From: Clostridia bacterium
GTDB taxonomy: Bacteria > Bacillota > Clostridia > Oscillospirales > CAG-272
Direction of reading: 5' to 3'
Assembly: GCA_017454675.1 (NCBI GenBank)
Contig: JAFTCN010000046.1
Location: forward strand, 23,354-87,353
DNA: 64,000 bases
A model generated the notes under the pieces. The model saw nothing but the letters and a program-made list of their open reading frames with translations. It made no database searches and was not told the origin of the DNA. Positions within the stretch are counted from its first letter, which is position 1. Every line of letters starts with the position of its first letter. The translations under genes were made by a program, and so were the position numbers. Below, piece after piece: positions 1 to 7,593 of this stretch.

Positions 1-248
1 ATGATGTCGGCCAGTGTCTCGGGGTCGTCGGGATCGATGACATCGGGAGAAATGACTATCTCCTCCACCCTGCGGCTCCCCTTCATCTTCAGTTTGACGG
101 CTCCGCCGCCCGCGGATACTTCGTATTCTCTCTCTTCGAGTTCGGCGGCGAGCGCCTCCCTCTCCTCCTGGAACTGCTGGACCTGACGCATCATCGCGTT
201 CATGTTCTGAGGGCCGCCGCCCATGCCTTTCGGAAGTCTGGCTTTCAT
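1..248 (-). CDS. ybaB: YbaB/EbfC family nucleoid-associated protein (partial)
   Basis: Small DNA-binding protein of the YbaB/EbfC family, whose members bind DNA as dimers and are usually encoded between dnaX and recR. About 82 codons are visible; the stop and last residues lie beyond the left edge. The reading frame begins MKARLPKGMGGG, continues with the family's NMNAMMRQVQQ stretch and an acidic/coiled helix (EERE, ELEERE), then the conserved VKLKMKGSRRVEEIVISPDVI core. The ATG at 246-248 is the first plausible start; the next in-frame ATG would remove only the basic N-terminus. It lies downstream of dnaX with about 170 bp between, in the order known for Firmicutes dnaX-ybaB-recR. The call is secure; the exact start is less so. 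Confidence 0.88.
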   Translation of the reverse strand, partial: MKARLPKGMGGGPQNMNAMMRQVQQFQEEREALAAELEEREYEVSAGGGAVKLKMKGSRRVEEIVISPDVIDPDDPETLADI

Positions 249-416
249 ATCTTCTGATGTATCCTTTCGGTTTTTTTTCTTTCCATTTGTCTGTTTCATC
301 CCCGTACTCTGTCCGGCCTGTCGGTCCGGCTGCCTGCGGGCGGGACCGGCATCACCGCCGCCGGGAATCCGCGGCGTGTTCGGAATTATGACGGGGACAG
401 GTACGTGGACGCGGGG

Positions 417-2099
417 TCAGTTCTTCGACAGCATGTCGAGTTCGGGTATGCCGCCTCCGGAGGCGGGCATCTGCTGCGCCTGTTTTTCGAAGACTACGCT
501 GCCGGGAGCCAGTCTCTGCCCCGACACCGACGACAGCGCCGCAAGCAGGTTGCCGGCCGTCTCGGGGGCCTCGGCGAGCTTGCGCGTGACGTCGCTCCTG
601 TATTTTATGACCACTTTCCGCTCGCTTCCGCTTCCCGACCAGAATGCCGACGCGGTGCGGAGCAGCGACGCGACACCGGGATTCGTGTTTCCCAGCGTCT
701 CGAGGACCTCCTGCCAGCCCGAGAAGGGCTCGACTGTCCTTGCGGGAGCCTGTGCGGGCTCCGGTCCGGTCACGGAGGCTGCTTCCGGCGACGCCGCGGC
801 GCGGTCTCCTTTTTCATCACTTACGGACGCCGCGACGGCCCCGCCGGCGGGACGTCCGGAAACAGCGGCGGATACGGCTGCCACGGGTCCGTTCCTCCCC
901 GCAGCGGGAACGCCGTCGCCCGCAGCAGTCATGTCCGCGGCGAACTGCCCCGACGCGAGTTTCGATTCTATCGCCGCGATCCGGGACTGGAGCGCCGCGG
1001 GAGAGGCCGACAGACGTTCGTCGGACAGCCTCACGAGAGCCAGTTCGGCCACCGTGCGGGGGCTCGCTCCGGGGCGCTGCATCGAAGCGTAGGCGTCGTC
1101 GAGCACCGAGCAGTGGTATATCAGTTTTTCCCTTGTGAACATCGCGGCGTCGGCCGACAGGTCGGCGGTCTCGGCATCTGTCAGGTCGAGATAGGACGCG
1201 GCCCCGCCGGCTCCGACCGTCTTCAGTACCAGCATGTCCCTGTAATATCCGGTGAGCTCCTGCCAGAAAACACCTATGTCCCCGGCGGACGAATAGATCC
1301 CTGAAACGATGTCGAACAGTTTCGCGCAGTCGGCCGCGGCGACCGCCCTGACACATTCTGAGAGCCTTTCCCTGCCGCCTATCCCGACGGCCTCGTATAC
1401 ACGCTCCGCGGTGACTCTTCCGCCCGCGGCGCAGAGCTCGAACAGGCTTATGGCGTCGCGCATGCCTCCCTGGGCGAATCGCGCGATGATCAGCGCGGCG
1501 TCGTCGTCGAGGCCTATGTTCTCCTCTTTCGCGATGAACTTGAGCCGCGACGTCAGGACCTGCGTGCCGATGCGCCGGAAATCGAAGCGCTGGCAGCGCG
1601 AAATGACGGTCGCGGGGAGCTTCTGCAGCTCGGTCGTAGCGAGTATGAATATGACGTGCGCCGGCGGCTCCTCGAGCGTCTTGAGCAGCGCGTTGAAGGC
1701 CGAGACCGACAGCATGTGTACTTCGTCGATTATATATACACGGTATTTGAGGATGCCGGGTGTATAGATGACCTCGTCGAGGATGGTGCGGATGTCGTCG
1801 ACCCTGTTGTTCGACGCCGCGTCCATCTCAAGGACGTCGGATGCGCTCCCGTCGGCGATCGAACGGCAGGCCGCGCACTCGCAGCACGGGTTGCCGTTCT
1901 GCGGATTTTCGCAGTTCACTGCCTTCGCCAGGATCTTGGCGCAGGTCGTCTTCCCGGTACCGCGCGAGCCGCAGAAGAGATATGCGTGGCTGATGAGGCC
2001 GTTTGCAGTCTCGTAGCGCAGAATATCTGTCACATGCTCCTGCCCGCAAACCTCGTCGAATCTGCGCGGACGCCATTTTCTGTAAAGAGCCTGATGCAT
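417..2099 (-). CDS. dnaX: DNA polymerase III subunit gamma/tau
   Basis: Clamp-loader ATPase that loads the sliding clamp and holds the replisome together. The 560-residue product starts MHQALYRKWRPRRFDEV, typical of DnaX. Visible motifs are Walker A GSRGTGKT near residue 44, a four-cysteine zinc site (C63, C72, C75, C78), the Walker B-like VYIIDEVHML, a sensor-1 LATTE segment and the SRC motif (SRCQRF). After about residue 370 an Ala/Pro/Gly-rich linker leads into a short C-terminal domain. Length matches Firmicutes gamma/tau. No poly-A slippery heptamer was noticed, so a programmed short gamma form is not suggested. A purine-rich site (AGAGGATG) precedes the ATG. It sits directly downstream of the SRP RNA gene, as in Bacillus. 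Confidence 0.96.
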   Translation of the reverse strand: MHQALYRKWRPRRFDEVCGQEHVTDILRYETANGLISHAYLFCGSRGTGKTTCAKILAKAVNCENPQNGNPCCECAACRSIADGSASDVLEMDAASNNRVDDIRTILDEVIYTPGILKYRVYIIDEVHMLSVSAFNALLKTLEEPPAHVIFILATTELQKLPATVISRCQRFDFRRIGTQVLTSRLKFIAKEENIGLDDDAALIIARFAQGGMRDAISLFELCAAGGRVTAERVYEAVGIGGRERLSECVRAVAAADCAKLFDIVSGIYSSAGDIGVFWQELTGYYRDMLVLKTVGAGGAASYLDLTDAETADLSADAAMFTREKLIYHCSVLDDAYASMQRPGASPRTVAELALVRLSDERLSASPAALQSRIAAIESKLASGQFAADMTAAGDGVPAAGRNGPVAAVSAAVSGRPAGGAVAASVSDEKGDRAAASPEAASVTGPEPAQAPARTVEPFSGWQEVLETLGNTNPGVASLLRTASAFWSGSGSERKVVIKYRSDVTRKLAEAPETAGNLLAALSSVSGQRLAPGSVVFEKQAQQMPASGGGIPELDMLSKN

Positions 2100-2225
2100 G
2101 ACATCCTCTCTGCGGAACGCCCGTCGCGGGCTCCGCAGCCCGTCCTTTCAAAAAAAATACAGCTGCAAAATAAGACCATACACCCCGAAGTCGAATATTA
2201 CCGCCGCGCGCATATACTGTCGTCT

Positions 2226-2447
2226 GCTCCGGACAGGCAACCCCGCGGCACACCGGACTTACCGCTTAATGCTGCTTGGTTCCCCACCTGACATGATTCA
2301 CAGCGTCCGATTGCGCGAGACCCGTCCTTCAACACAGACAGGCAGGCTGCAGACCGCGTCGACTCCACCCTCGTTCGGGGAATCCACCCCCGCTACAGCG
2401 GATCTCGGGTACAAGGCACCGCTAACTCCCCGGCTGGTATGGCCTTA
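2226..2447 (-). ncRNA. ffs: Signal recognition particle RNA, large (Bacillus-type)
   Basis: Read on the minus strand, this stretch contains the Alu-domain signature GGGGAGTTAGCGGTGCCTTGT near its 5' end and the domain IV core GTCAGGTGGGGAACCAAGCA near its 3' end, closing with GCCGCGGGGTTGCCTG. Domain IV keeps the GGAA tetraloop and the AAGCAGCA side of the Ffh-binding loop, but the closing pairs are GG/CC where Bacillus has CC/GG, a compensatory change that supports a real folded RNA. The RNA with Ffh targets nascent membrane proteins to the translocon. Its ends are estimates to within several bases; a strong promoter lies just upstream, and dnaX follows about 125 bp downstream. Confidence 0.93.
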
Positions 2448-2479
2448 TTTTACAGCTGTCTGTAAACTAAGTGTATTAT

Positions 2480-2508
2480 ATTATATCAAAAAAATGCTTT
2501 CTCTGCAA
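2480..2508 (-). promoter_or_regulatory. Sigma-A promoter of the SRP RNA (and possibly dnaX)
   Basis: On the minus strand the -35 is TTGCAG (2508-2503), followed by a 17-bp spacer and a perfect TATAAT -10 (2485-2480). The predicted start is near 2473, about 25 bases before the conserved SRP RNA core. No separate promoter was seen ahead of dnaX, so read-through is plausible. Confidence 0.8.
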
Positions 2509-2767
2509 CTGTTTTTTGCAAATCGGCCGGTTTTTTGATAAAAACCGCGCCCGGTACGGGGAAGTGAACAGATCACTCGATGTATACTATCAATTGAACC
2601 TGAGGCTCGTCTATACCTTTATCAGGCACCTCCCTGCCTATGTCTATCATGTTCTTTGCTGCTTCATCTTTCCAGGTCAGATCATACTCCAACTGCGGAG
2701 TCACAAATCGCCCAGCCAGTAACTTGCTTCGTCGCGATTGATCGTATGACCGTTTTTCAGAACAGGG

Positions 2768-3019
2768 TCAAAGCGTGAGGCTGAGACCGTCGTACGCGAC
2801 GTTTATCCCGTCTTTTTTGCAGATCTCAACGGTCTCCTCGTAGGGCTTGTGCAGTGACGGCGCAAGATGGGTTAACAGCTTCATGCGAACGACGGTAACA
2901 TTCTCAAACTCGGGGAGAACGGCATCCTCACGCACCCAGAGTGTGACGGGATGATCCTTCGCGATCGACTGCACCGTCGCTCCGCAGAATACCAATTCAC
3001 TGTTTGCCAGGCTCTTCAC
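2768..3019 (-). pseudogene. Metallo-beta-lactamase-fold hydrolase remnant, internally deleted
   Basis: An 83-codon frame (GTG start) ending HLAPSLHKPYEETVEI...VAYDGLSLTL. This end closely parallels the C-terminus of the intact MBL-fold gene at 59171-59968 (HMARTLHGTHEETAALL...PAYDGFETEI). The upstream part (VTLWVREDAVLPEFENVTVV) corresponds to the middle of that fold, and the join between them skips roughly 100 residues. The N-terminal HxHxDH metal site is absent. It is therefore read as a decayed paralogue, not a working enzyme. Just beyond its stop, at about 2575-2766 on the same strand, lies another open stretch with no start (it ends IDEPQVQLIVYIE), apparently split by a frameshift; its family was not recognised. 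The alternative is a genuine short protein. Confidence 0.5.
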
Positions 3020-3114
3020 GCAATACTATAATACTATTATAACATTTTCCGTCTCGTATTTCAATAAATCCCGGGATAACAAATCAGATTATGCCCGACC
3101 GGAGGAATAACCGA

Positions 3115-3143
3115 TTTACAACACCGGCCTGTTGTGGTATAAT
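3115..3143 (+). promoter_or_regulatory. Sigma-A promoter ahead of the Gfo/Idh/MocA gene
   Basis: TTTACA (3115-3120), a 17-bp spacer and TATAAT (3138-3143), with the start of the downstream gene about 50 bp later. It likely drives the four-gene plus-strand run that ends at 9426. Confidence 0.78.
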
Positions 3144-3193
3144 AATGGCTGTCCGCCGGTGGCGGAAAGATACTGAAAGGTCAGAATGAAGAA

Positions 3194-4465
3194 ATGAAAG
3201 ACAGGATTTCCCTGGGGATTATCGGTCTCGGACGGAGAGGCCACGGCATGCTGAAGAAGTGCTTTGCCGAGATGAAGGACGTTGAGATCACCTGGATCTG
3301 CGATCCCGTCGACACGAAGGTCGCGAGGACCCTGAAGACTCTTGAGGATATGGGAAAGCCTCTGCCCCGTGCGACGGCCGACTACCGCGAGATGCTTGAG
3401 GACAAAGGCCTCGACGCCGTCGCCGTGATGACCGGCTGGAACAGCCACATCATATGCTCGCTCGACTCTCTCCGCGCGGGAAAATACACCGCAGTCGAGG
3501 TAGGCACCGCCTACGACATATCCGAATGCTACGATCTCGTGGCTGCCTCCGAGGCGAGCGGCGCGCCGCTCCTGATGCTTGAGAACTGCTGCTACGGCCG
3601 CCGCGAGATGGCCGCGCTCAGGATGGTGAAGGAAGGGCTCTTCGGTGAGATCGTCCACTGCTCGGGCGGATACCATCACTATCTCCCCGCCGAGGACCTG
3701 CTCCACCGCAACACCGAGGGCCACATAGACGACCACTACCGCGTCACTGAATACGTATACCGCAACTGCGAGCAGTATCCGACCCACGAGTTCGGACCGA
3801 TCTCGAAGATCCTGGGCATAAACCGCGGCAACCGGATCCTCACCCTCTCCTCCTTCGCCTCGAAGGCGAGAGGACTTGAGAGATACATAGCCGAAAAGGT
3901 CCCCGAGGACGACTACGTCTACAAGCACGTCCGGATCATGCAGGGCGACATCGTCGACACGATCCTCACCTGCGCCGGCGGCGAAACGGTGCGGCTGACC
4001 CTCGACACCACTCTTCCCCGCCCGTTCTACACCAGGGCATTCACAGTCCGCGGAACGAAGGGGATGATCGAAGAGACCTCTTCGAAAAACGCTTACATCT
4101 ATTTCGAAGGCATGCCCGGGAACGAAGTCCCGAACGAGAAGGAACTGCTTGAACAGTACGATCACCCACTCCACGCCGAATATATAAAGATGACGGCGAG
4201 AGGCGGCCACGGCGGTATGGACTGGCTTGTCTGCCGTGCATTCGTCGAGGCGGTGAAGAACGGGACCGGCACCCCGATCGACGCCTACGACACCGCCGCC
4301 TGGATGGCGATCGGTCCGCTTTCCGAAGCGTCGATCGCGCAGGGCGGCGCACCGGTCGCCTTTCCCGATTTCACCCGCGGAAAGTGGTTCCGCCGCGAGC
4401 CGGCCGTCAGGGGCAAATACTGCCTTGACGAGATCGTCGAGGACCCCTCCGTCCCGATCATGTGA
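3194..4465 (+). CDS. Gfo/Idh/MocA family oxidoreductase
   Basis: NAD(P)-dependent dehydrogenase of the glucose-fructose oxidoreductase/inositol dehydrogenase family, cytoplasmic, probably acting on a sugar or polyol. The 423-residue product begins with a Rossmann motif (LGIIGLGRRGHG, residues about 6-17) and continues with the DAVAVMTGW region. The usual EKP signature is replaced by TAVEVGTAY, which places it among the more divergent members whose substrate cannot be read from sequence. The C-terminal part carries the family's beta-sheet dimer domain and HGGMDWLVCRAFVEAV, seen in a subgroup often annotated as glycosyl hydrolase-like oxidoreductases. It has its own promoter and precedes a secreted phosphatase/nuclease-like lipoprotein by 39 bp. 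No signal peptide is present. Confidence 0.9.
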   Translation: MKDRISLGIIGLGRRGHGMLKKCFAEMKDVEITWICDPVDTKVARTLKTLEDMGKPLPRATADYREMLEDKGLDAVAVMTGWNSHIICSLDSLRAGKYTAVEVGTAYDISECYDLVAASEASGAPLLMLENCCYGRREMAALRMVKEGLFGEIVHCSGGYHHYLPAEDLLHRNTEGHIDDHYRVTEYVYRNCEQYPTHEFGPISKILGINRGNRILTLSSFASKARGLERYIAEKVPEDDYVYKHVRIMQGDIVDTILTCAGGETVRLTLDTTLPRPFYTRAFTVRGTKGMIEETSSKNAYIYFEGMPGNEVPNEKELLEQYDHPLHAEYIKMTARGGHGGMDWLVCRAFVEAVKNGTGTPIDAYDTAAWMAIGPLSEASIAQGGAPVAFPDFTRGKWFRREPAVRGKYCLDEIVEDPSVPIM

Positions 4466-4504
4466 CGTCCGCGGCGGAGGACGCCATCCCGGTGTAACAC
4501 GCTT

Positions 4505-6337
4505 ATGTCGCAAATAATGAAAAAAAGAATATCAAAATGGCTTCCTGCCGCGATGCTCGCGCTCCATCTGCTGCTTTCCTCCCTGCTCCCGGGCTGCGGA
4601 GGAGGCGGAGCGGCGGTGTCGACGGCGTCGGATGCCACACTCTCCTCCGCTCCGGAAGAAGTTCCGGACGGACCGGCCGAGCGCGTCTTATATGAAAACG
4701 GAGAGTTTCTCTTTTCCTTCGTCAGGACGGCCGACGCCTCCGACGAGGCTGTCGGTAAGATCTCTGCCGTATTCAAGTCGCTGAGAGATCTCGGCGAAGG
4801 CAAACTCTCATATACCGACGATTATCTCTACCACGGCGCGCAGCCCGATCCCGACCGGCCCGAGATCCTGATCGGTCCGACGAACCGACCCGAGACGGCC
4901 GAGGTCCTGGCGGATCTCCTCGCGAAGGACTGGTTCGTGGGTTTCGTGGGAAACAAGCTCGTGGTGACCGGCCGCACCGAACAGGCGACGCTTGAGGCGC
5001 TGAGCGCCTTTTCTGATATCGTGAAGCAGATGAAAAAATCCGACAGGGTGCTCTTTGCCGGACTTGACGAGCCGGTCGTCAAACGGTATGTCTATCCCGG
5101 ACAGTCCGCGACGGTCGCCGGAAACCCGCTTGACGGGTACAGGATAGTCGTCTCGAACAAGAAGGACGAGGGTGCGGCGGACGCCGGTGCCTGGCTCGCG
5201 AAAGGGACGGGTGAGAGCACCGGCCGCATCCCGCCTGTGGTAAAGACCGACGACGGCCCGGGCCGCGCGATCTATGTCGGCTCGGTCGGCGAAAGAGGTA
5301 AAGAGCTCGCCGCCGCACTCACGGGCAGCGAGTGGTCGCTGAGGGTCGAAAGCGGAAACATCTATATAAACGGAAACAATTCCTGGGCGGTGAAGGCCGC
5401 CTGCGTAAAGCTGCTGGGCGACTATTTTGACAGGGGCGCAGATATTCCCGAGGGGACGGCGCTGAAAGGAGAATCGATGGGAATCCGGATCAGCGAAAGG
5501 ACGCCGGGTTCGAATCTGCGCCTTATGACGAACAACGTATGGAACTGCGACAGCAACAAGGAGGCTTGGATCGCCATCGGCGAGAACTGCTCGGCCGAGG
5601 TCAGATCGGTCGGATTCGCCAGAGTCTACACCGCCTACATGCCCGACGTGATCAACACTCAGGAGATGACGGCGAAGATGCTGTCGTCGATCCTTTACAA
5701 CATGGAAAAGTTCGGTGTGAAATACTCCTCGCTGGCGATAAACGATCCGGTAGCCGATTTCACCGCCCTGATCTACAACCCCGAGACGGTGACGCTCGAA
5801 AAATCCGGGCATCACGTCTTCGGCTATGCCTCTGACGCGCGCTCGAAGGGCTACACCTGGGGATATTTCAGGCATAACGCGACCGGGAAGCACTTCATCT
5901 CGCTCTCGACGCACCTCTGGTGGAAGAGCGAATCTGCCGAAGAGGGAAGCAATGCCAGCAGGGAGCGGCAGGCCGCCGAGATAGTCGCGCTGACGAAGGA
6001 GCTTGAGAAGACGTACGGATGTCCCGTCTTCATACAGGGCGACCTGAACACCCAGACGACGTCGAAGGCCTTCGCCGTACTCACCGAAGGCGGATTCCTC
6101 AACTGCCAGAAGATCGCGACGGTATCGACCGACGACAAACGCGGCTACCACTCCTGTTCGCCTTCGGGTTTCTCGCTGACTCTCTCAAGCGGGACATACA
6201 CCGAAAGCGGCATCGACCACATGCTCGTCCGCGGCCTCGGCACCTCCAGGGTGATGACCTTCGAGCATATCCTGCCCGACTTCTACTACACTCTTTCCGA
6301 CCACTTTCCGGTATACATCGACGTCGAACTGAACTGA
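4505..6337 (+). CDS. Lipoprotein with endonuclease/exonuclease/phosphatase-fold domain
   Basis: Predicted cell-surface lipoprotein of 610 residues. The N-terminus has basic residues, a hydrophobic run and a lipobox ending LLPGC near residue 32. The middle (about 40-320) is unrecognised, with glycine-rich segments reminiscent of a solute- or glycan-binding region. The C-terminal half is an EEP (DNase I-like) domain: LMTNNVWN near residue 338 (metal site Asn), NTQEM (Glu), a central catalytic region, GDLNT near 512, GIDHMLV and the terminal SDHFPVYIDV motif. Such domains hydrolyse phosphodiesters or phosphomonoesters in nucleic acids, sphingomyelin or inositol phosphates. An extracellular position and catabolic neighbours favour nutrient scavenging over DNA repair, but the substrate is unknown. 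It is followed 17 bp later by an FAD oxidoreductase. Confidence 0.85.
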   Translation: MSQIMKKRISKWLPAAMLALHLLLSSLLPGCGGGGAAVSTASDATLSSAPEEVPDGPAERVLYENGEFLFSFVRTADASDEAVGKISAVFKSLRDLGEGKLSYTDDYLYHGAQPDPDRPEILIGPTNRPETAEVLADLLAKDWFVGFVGNKLVVTGRTEQATLEALSAFSDIVKQMKKSDRVLFAGLDEPVVKRYVYPGQSATVAGNPLDGYRIVVSNKKDEGAADAGAWLAKGTGESTGRIPPVVKTDDGPGRAIYVGSVGERGKELAAALTGSEWSLRVESGNIYINGNNSWAVKAACVKLLGDYFDRGADIPEGTALKGESMGIRISERTPGSNLRLMTNNVWNCDSNKEAWIAIGENCSAEVRSVGFARVYTAYMPDVINTQEMTAKMLSSILYNMEKFGVKYSSLAINDPVADFTALIYNPETVTLEKSGHHVFGYASDARSKGYTWGYFRHNATGKHFISLSTHLWWKSESAEEGSNASRERQAAEIVALTKELEKTYGCPVFIQGDLNTQTTSKAFAVLTEGGFLNCQKIATVSTDDKRGYHSCSPSGFSLTLSSGTYTESGIDHMLVRGLGTSRVMTFEHILPDFYYTLSDHFPVYIDVELN

Positions 6338-6354
6338 AAAAGGAGAAACAGGAT

Positions 6355-7572
6355 TTGCAGCGGTTCATAGAAGAAGAACTCAGGACCCCCGTTACGCTGT
6401 CGTGCGGCACAGCGGTCGCCGGAGGTGGCATCGCGGGAATTTCCGCGGCGCTCGCCGCGGCAAGGCACGGCGCCGACGTCCTGCTCATCGAGCGGGAATT
6501 CGCCCCGGGCGGACTTGCCACACTGGGGCTCATAACCTGCTATCTGCCGATCTGCGACGGCTGCGGCCACCAGATCATCTACGGTATCGGCGAGGAGCTG
6601 CTCCGTCTGTCGGTACGGCACGGCGCCGAGAGGAAGCCGCCCGAGGCGTGGTTTTGCGGCGGCACGAAGGAAGAGAAAACGAAGCACCGGTTCAAGACCT
6701 ATTTCAACGCCTCCCTCTTCATGCTCGAGTCCGAAAAACTGCTGAAGGACGCCGGAGTGAAGATACTCTACGGGACTTCGGTATGCGCGGCGGAGACGTC
6801 GGGAGGGAGGATCACGCACCTCATATGCGAGAACAAGTCTGGCCGCTTCGCGGTGGCCGTCCGCAGCGTCATCGACGCGACGGGCGACGCCGACATCGCG
6901 AAATTCTCGGGCGCCGGGACCGAGCTGTTCGGCCAGGGCAACATACTTGCCGGCTGGTACTACCGCTTCTCGCGGGGCGAGCGCAAGTGCGTCATGGTCG
7001 GAGCCGCCGACATCCCCGAAGAGGATAAACCGTTCCGTAGAGGCCCCGAGCTTCTCTTCCCCGAACGCTTCGCCGGCATCGACGGTACCGAGCTCTCGCG
7101 CATGACCGAGCTCTCGCACGCAGCGACATACGCCGACTGGGAGAAGAAACTGACCGACGACCCCGATTCGGTCCCCGAGGCTATAACCTCGATACCGCAG
7201 GTCAGGATGACCCGGCGCATAGCCGGCCGGGCGCTGCTCGACACATCCGACGAGCGGCGCTCCTTCTCCGATTCGGTAGGGCTGACCGGACACTGGCGCA
7301 AGCGGGGGCCGGTATATGAGATACCCTTCGGCGCGCTCTGCCCCGAGGGCGTGTCGAACCTGCTCGCCGCCGGAAGAGACATAAGCACCTCCGACGCGAT
7401 GTGGGACGTCACACGCGTTATACCGGCCTGCGCCGTCACCGGAGAGGCGGCGGGCACCGCAGCGGCGCTCTTCGACGACTTCAGGCTCGACGGACGGCAG
7501 GTAAAGGAACTGCAGAGCGCACTGCATTACGCGGGAGTGCGCACCTCGCTCTCCGAGATCGACTTCGACTGA
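6355..7572 (+). CDS. FAD-dependent oxidoreductase
   Basis: Flavoprotein of the FAD-dependent oxidoreductase superfamily (PF12831-like). I place the start at TTG 6355, because a good Shine-Dalgarno (AGGAG, 6341-6345) sits 9 bases before it and upstream codons in this frame overlap the previous gene; this gives 405 residues. The dinucleotide-binding motif GGGIAGIS lies at about residues 23-30, followed by ERE (ribose contact) and the GGLATLGLI segment, and near the C-terminus LLAAGRDIS...IPACAVTGEAAGTAAAL, the second FAD-contact motif. The cysteines near CDGC could be redox active. The substrate is unknown. It is likely co-transcribed with the genes on either side (17 bp and 21 bp spacing). Confidence 0.85.
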   Translation: MQRFIEEELRTPVTLSCGTAVAGGGIAGISAALAAARHGADVLLIEREFAPGGLATLGLITCYLPICDGCGHQIIYGIGEELLRLSVRHGAERKPPEAWFCGGTKEEKTKHRFKTYFNASLFMLESEKLLKDAGVKILYGTSVCAAETSGGRITHLICENKSGRFAVAVRSVIDATGDADIAKFSGAGTELFGQGNILAGWYYRFSRGERKCVMVGAADIPEEDKPFRRGPELLFPERFAGIDGTELSRMTELSHAATYADWEKKLTDDPDSVPEAITSIPQVRMTRRIAGRALLDTSDERRSFSDSVGLTGHWRKRGPVYEIPFGALCPEGVSNLLAAGRDISTSDAMWDVTRVIPACAVTGEAAGTAAALFDDFRLDGRQVKELQSALHYAGVRTSLSEIDFD

Positions 7573-7593
7573 CGCAATGAAAGGTACTGTTCG

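Noticed and set aside
2098..2538. A plus-strand frame of 146 codons over the SRP RNA
   Set aside because: Lies over a well-defined structured RNA on the other strand, with no ribosome-binding site or homology.
6019..6354. A longer N-terminus for the FAD oxidoreductase
   Set aside because: It would overlap the EEP lipoprotein gene by 319 bp, and gives an Arg-rich, non-conserved stretch; the TTG at 6355 has a good Shine-Dalgarno.
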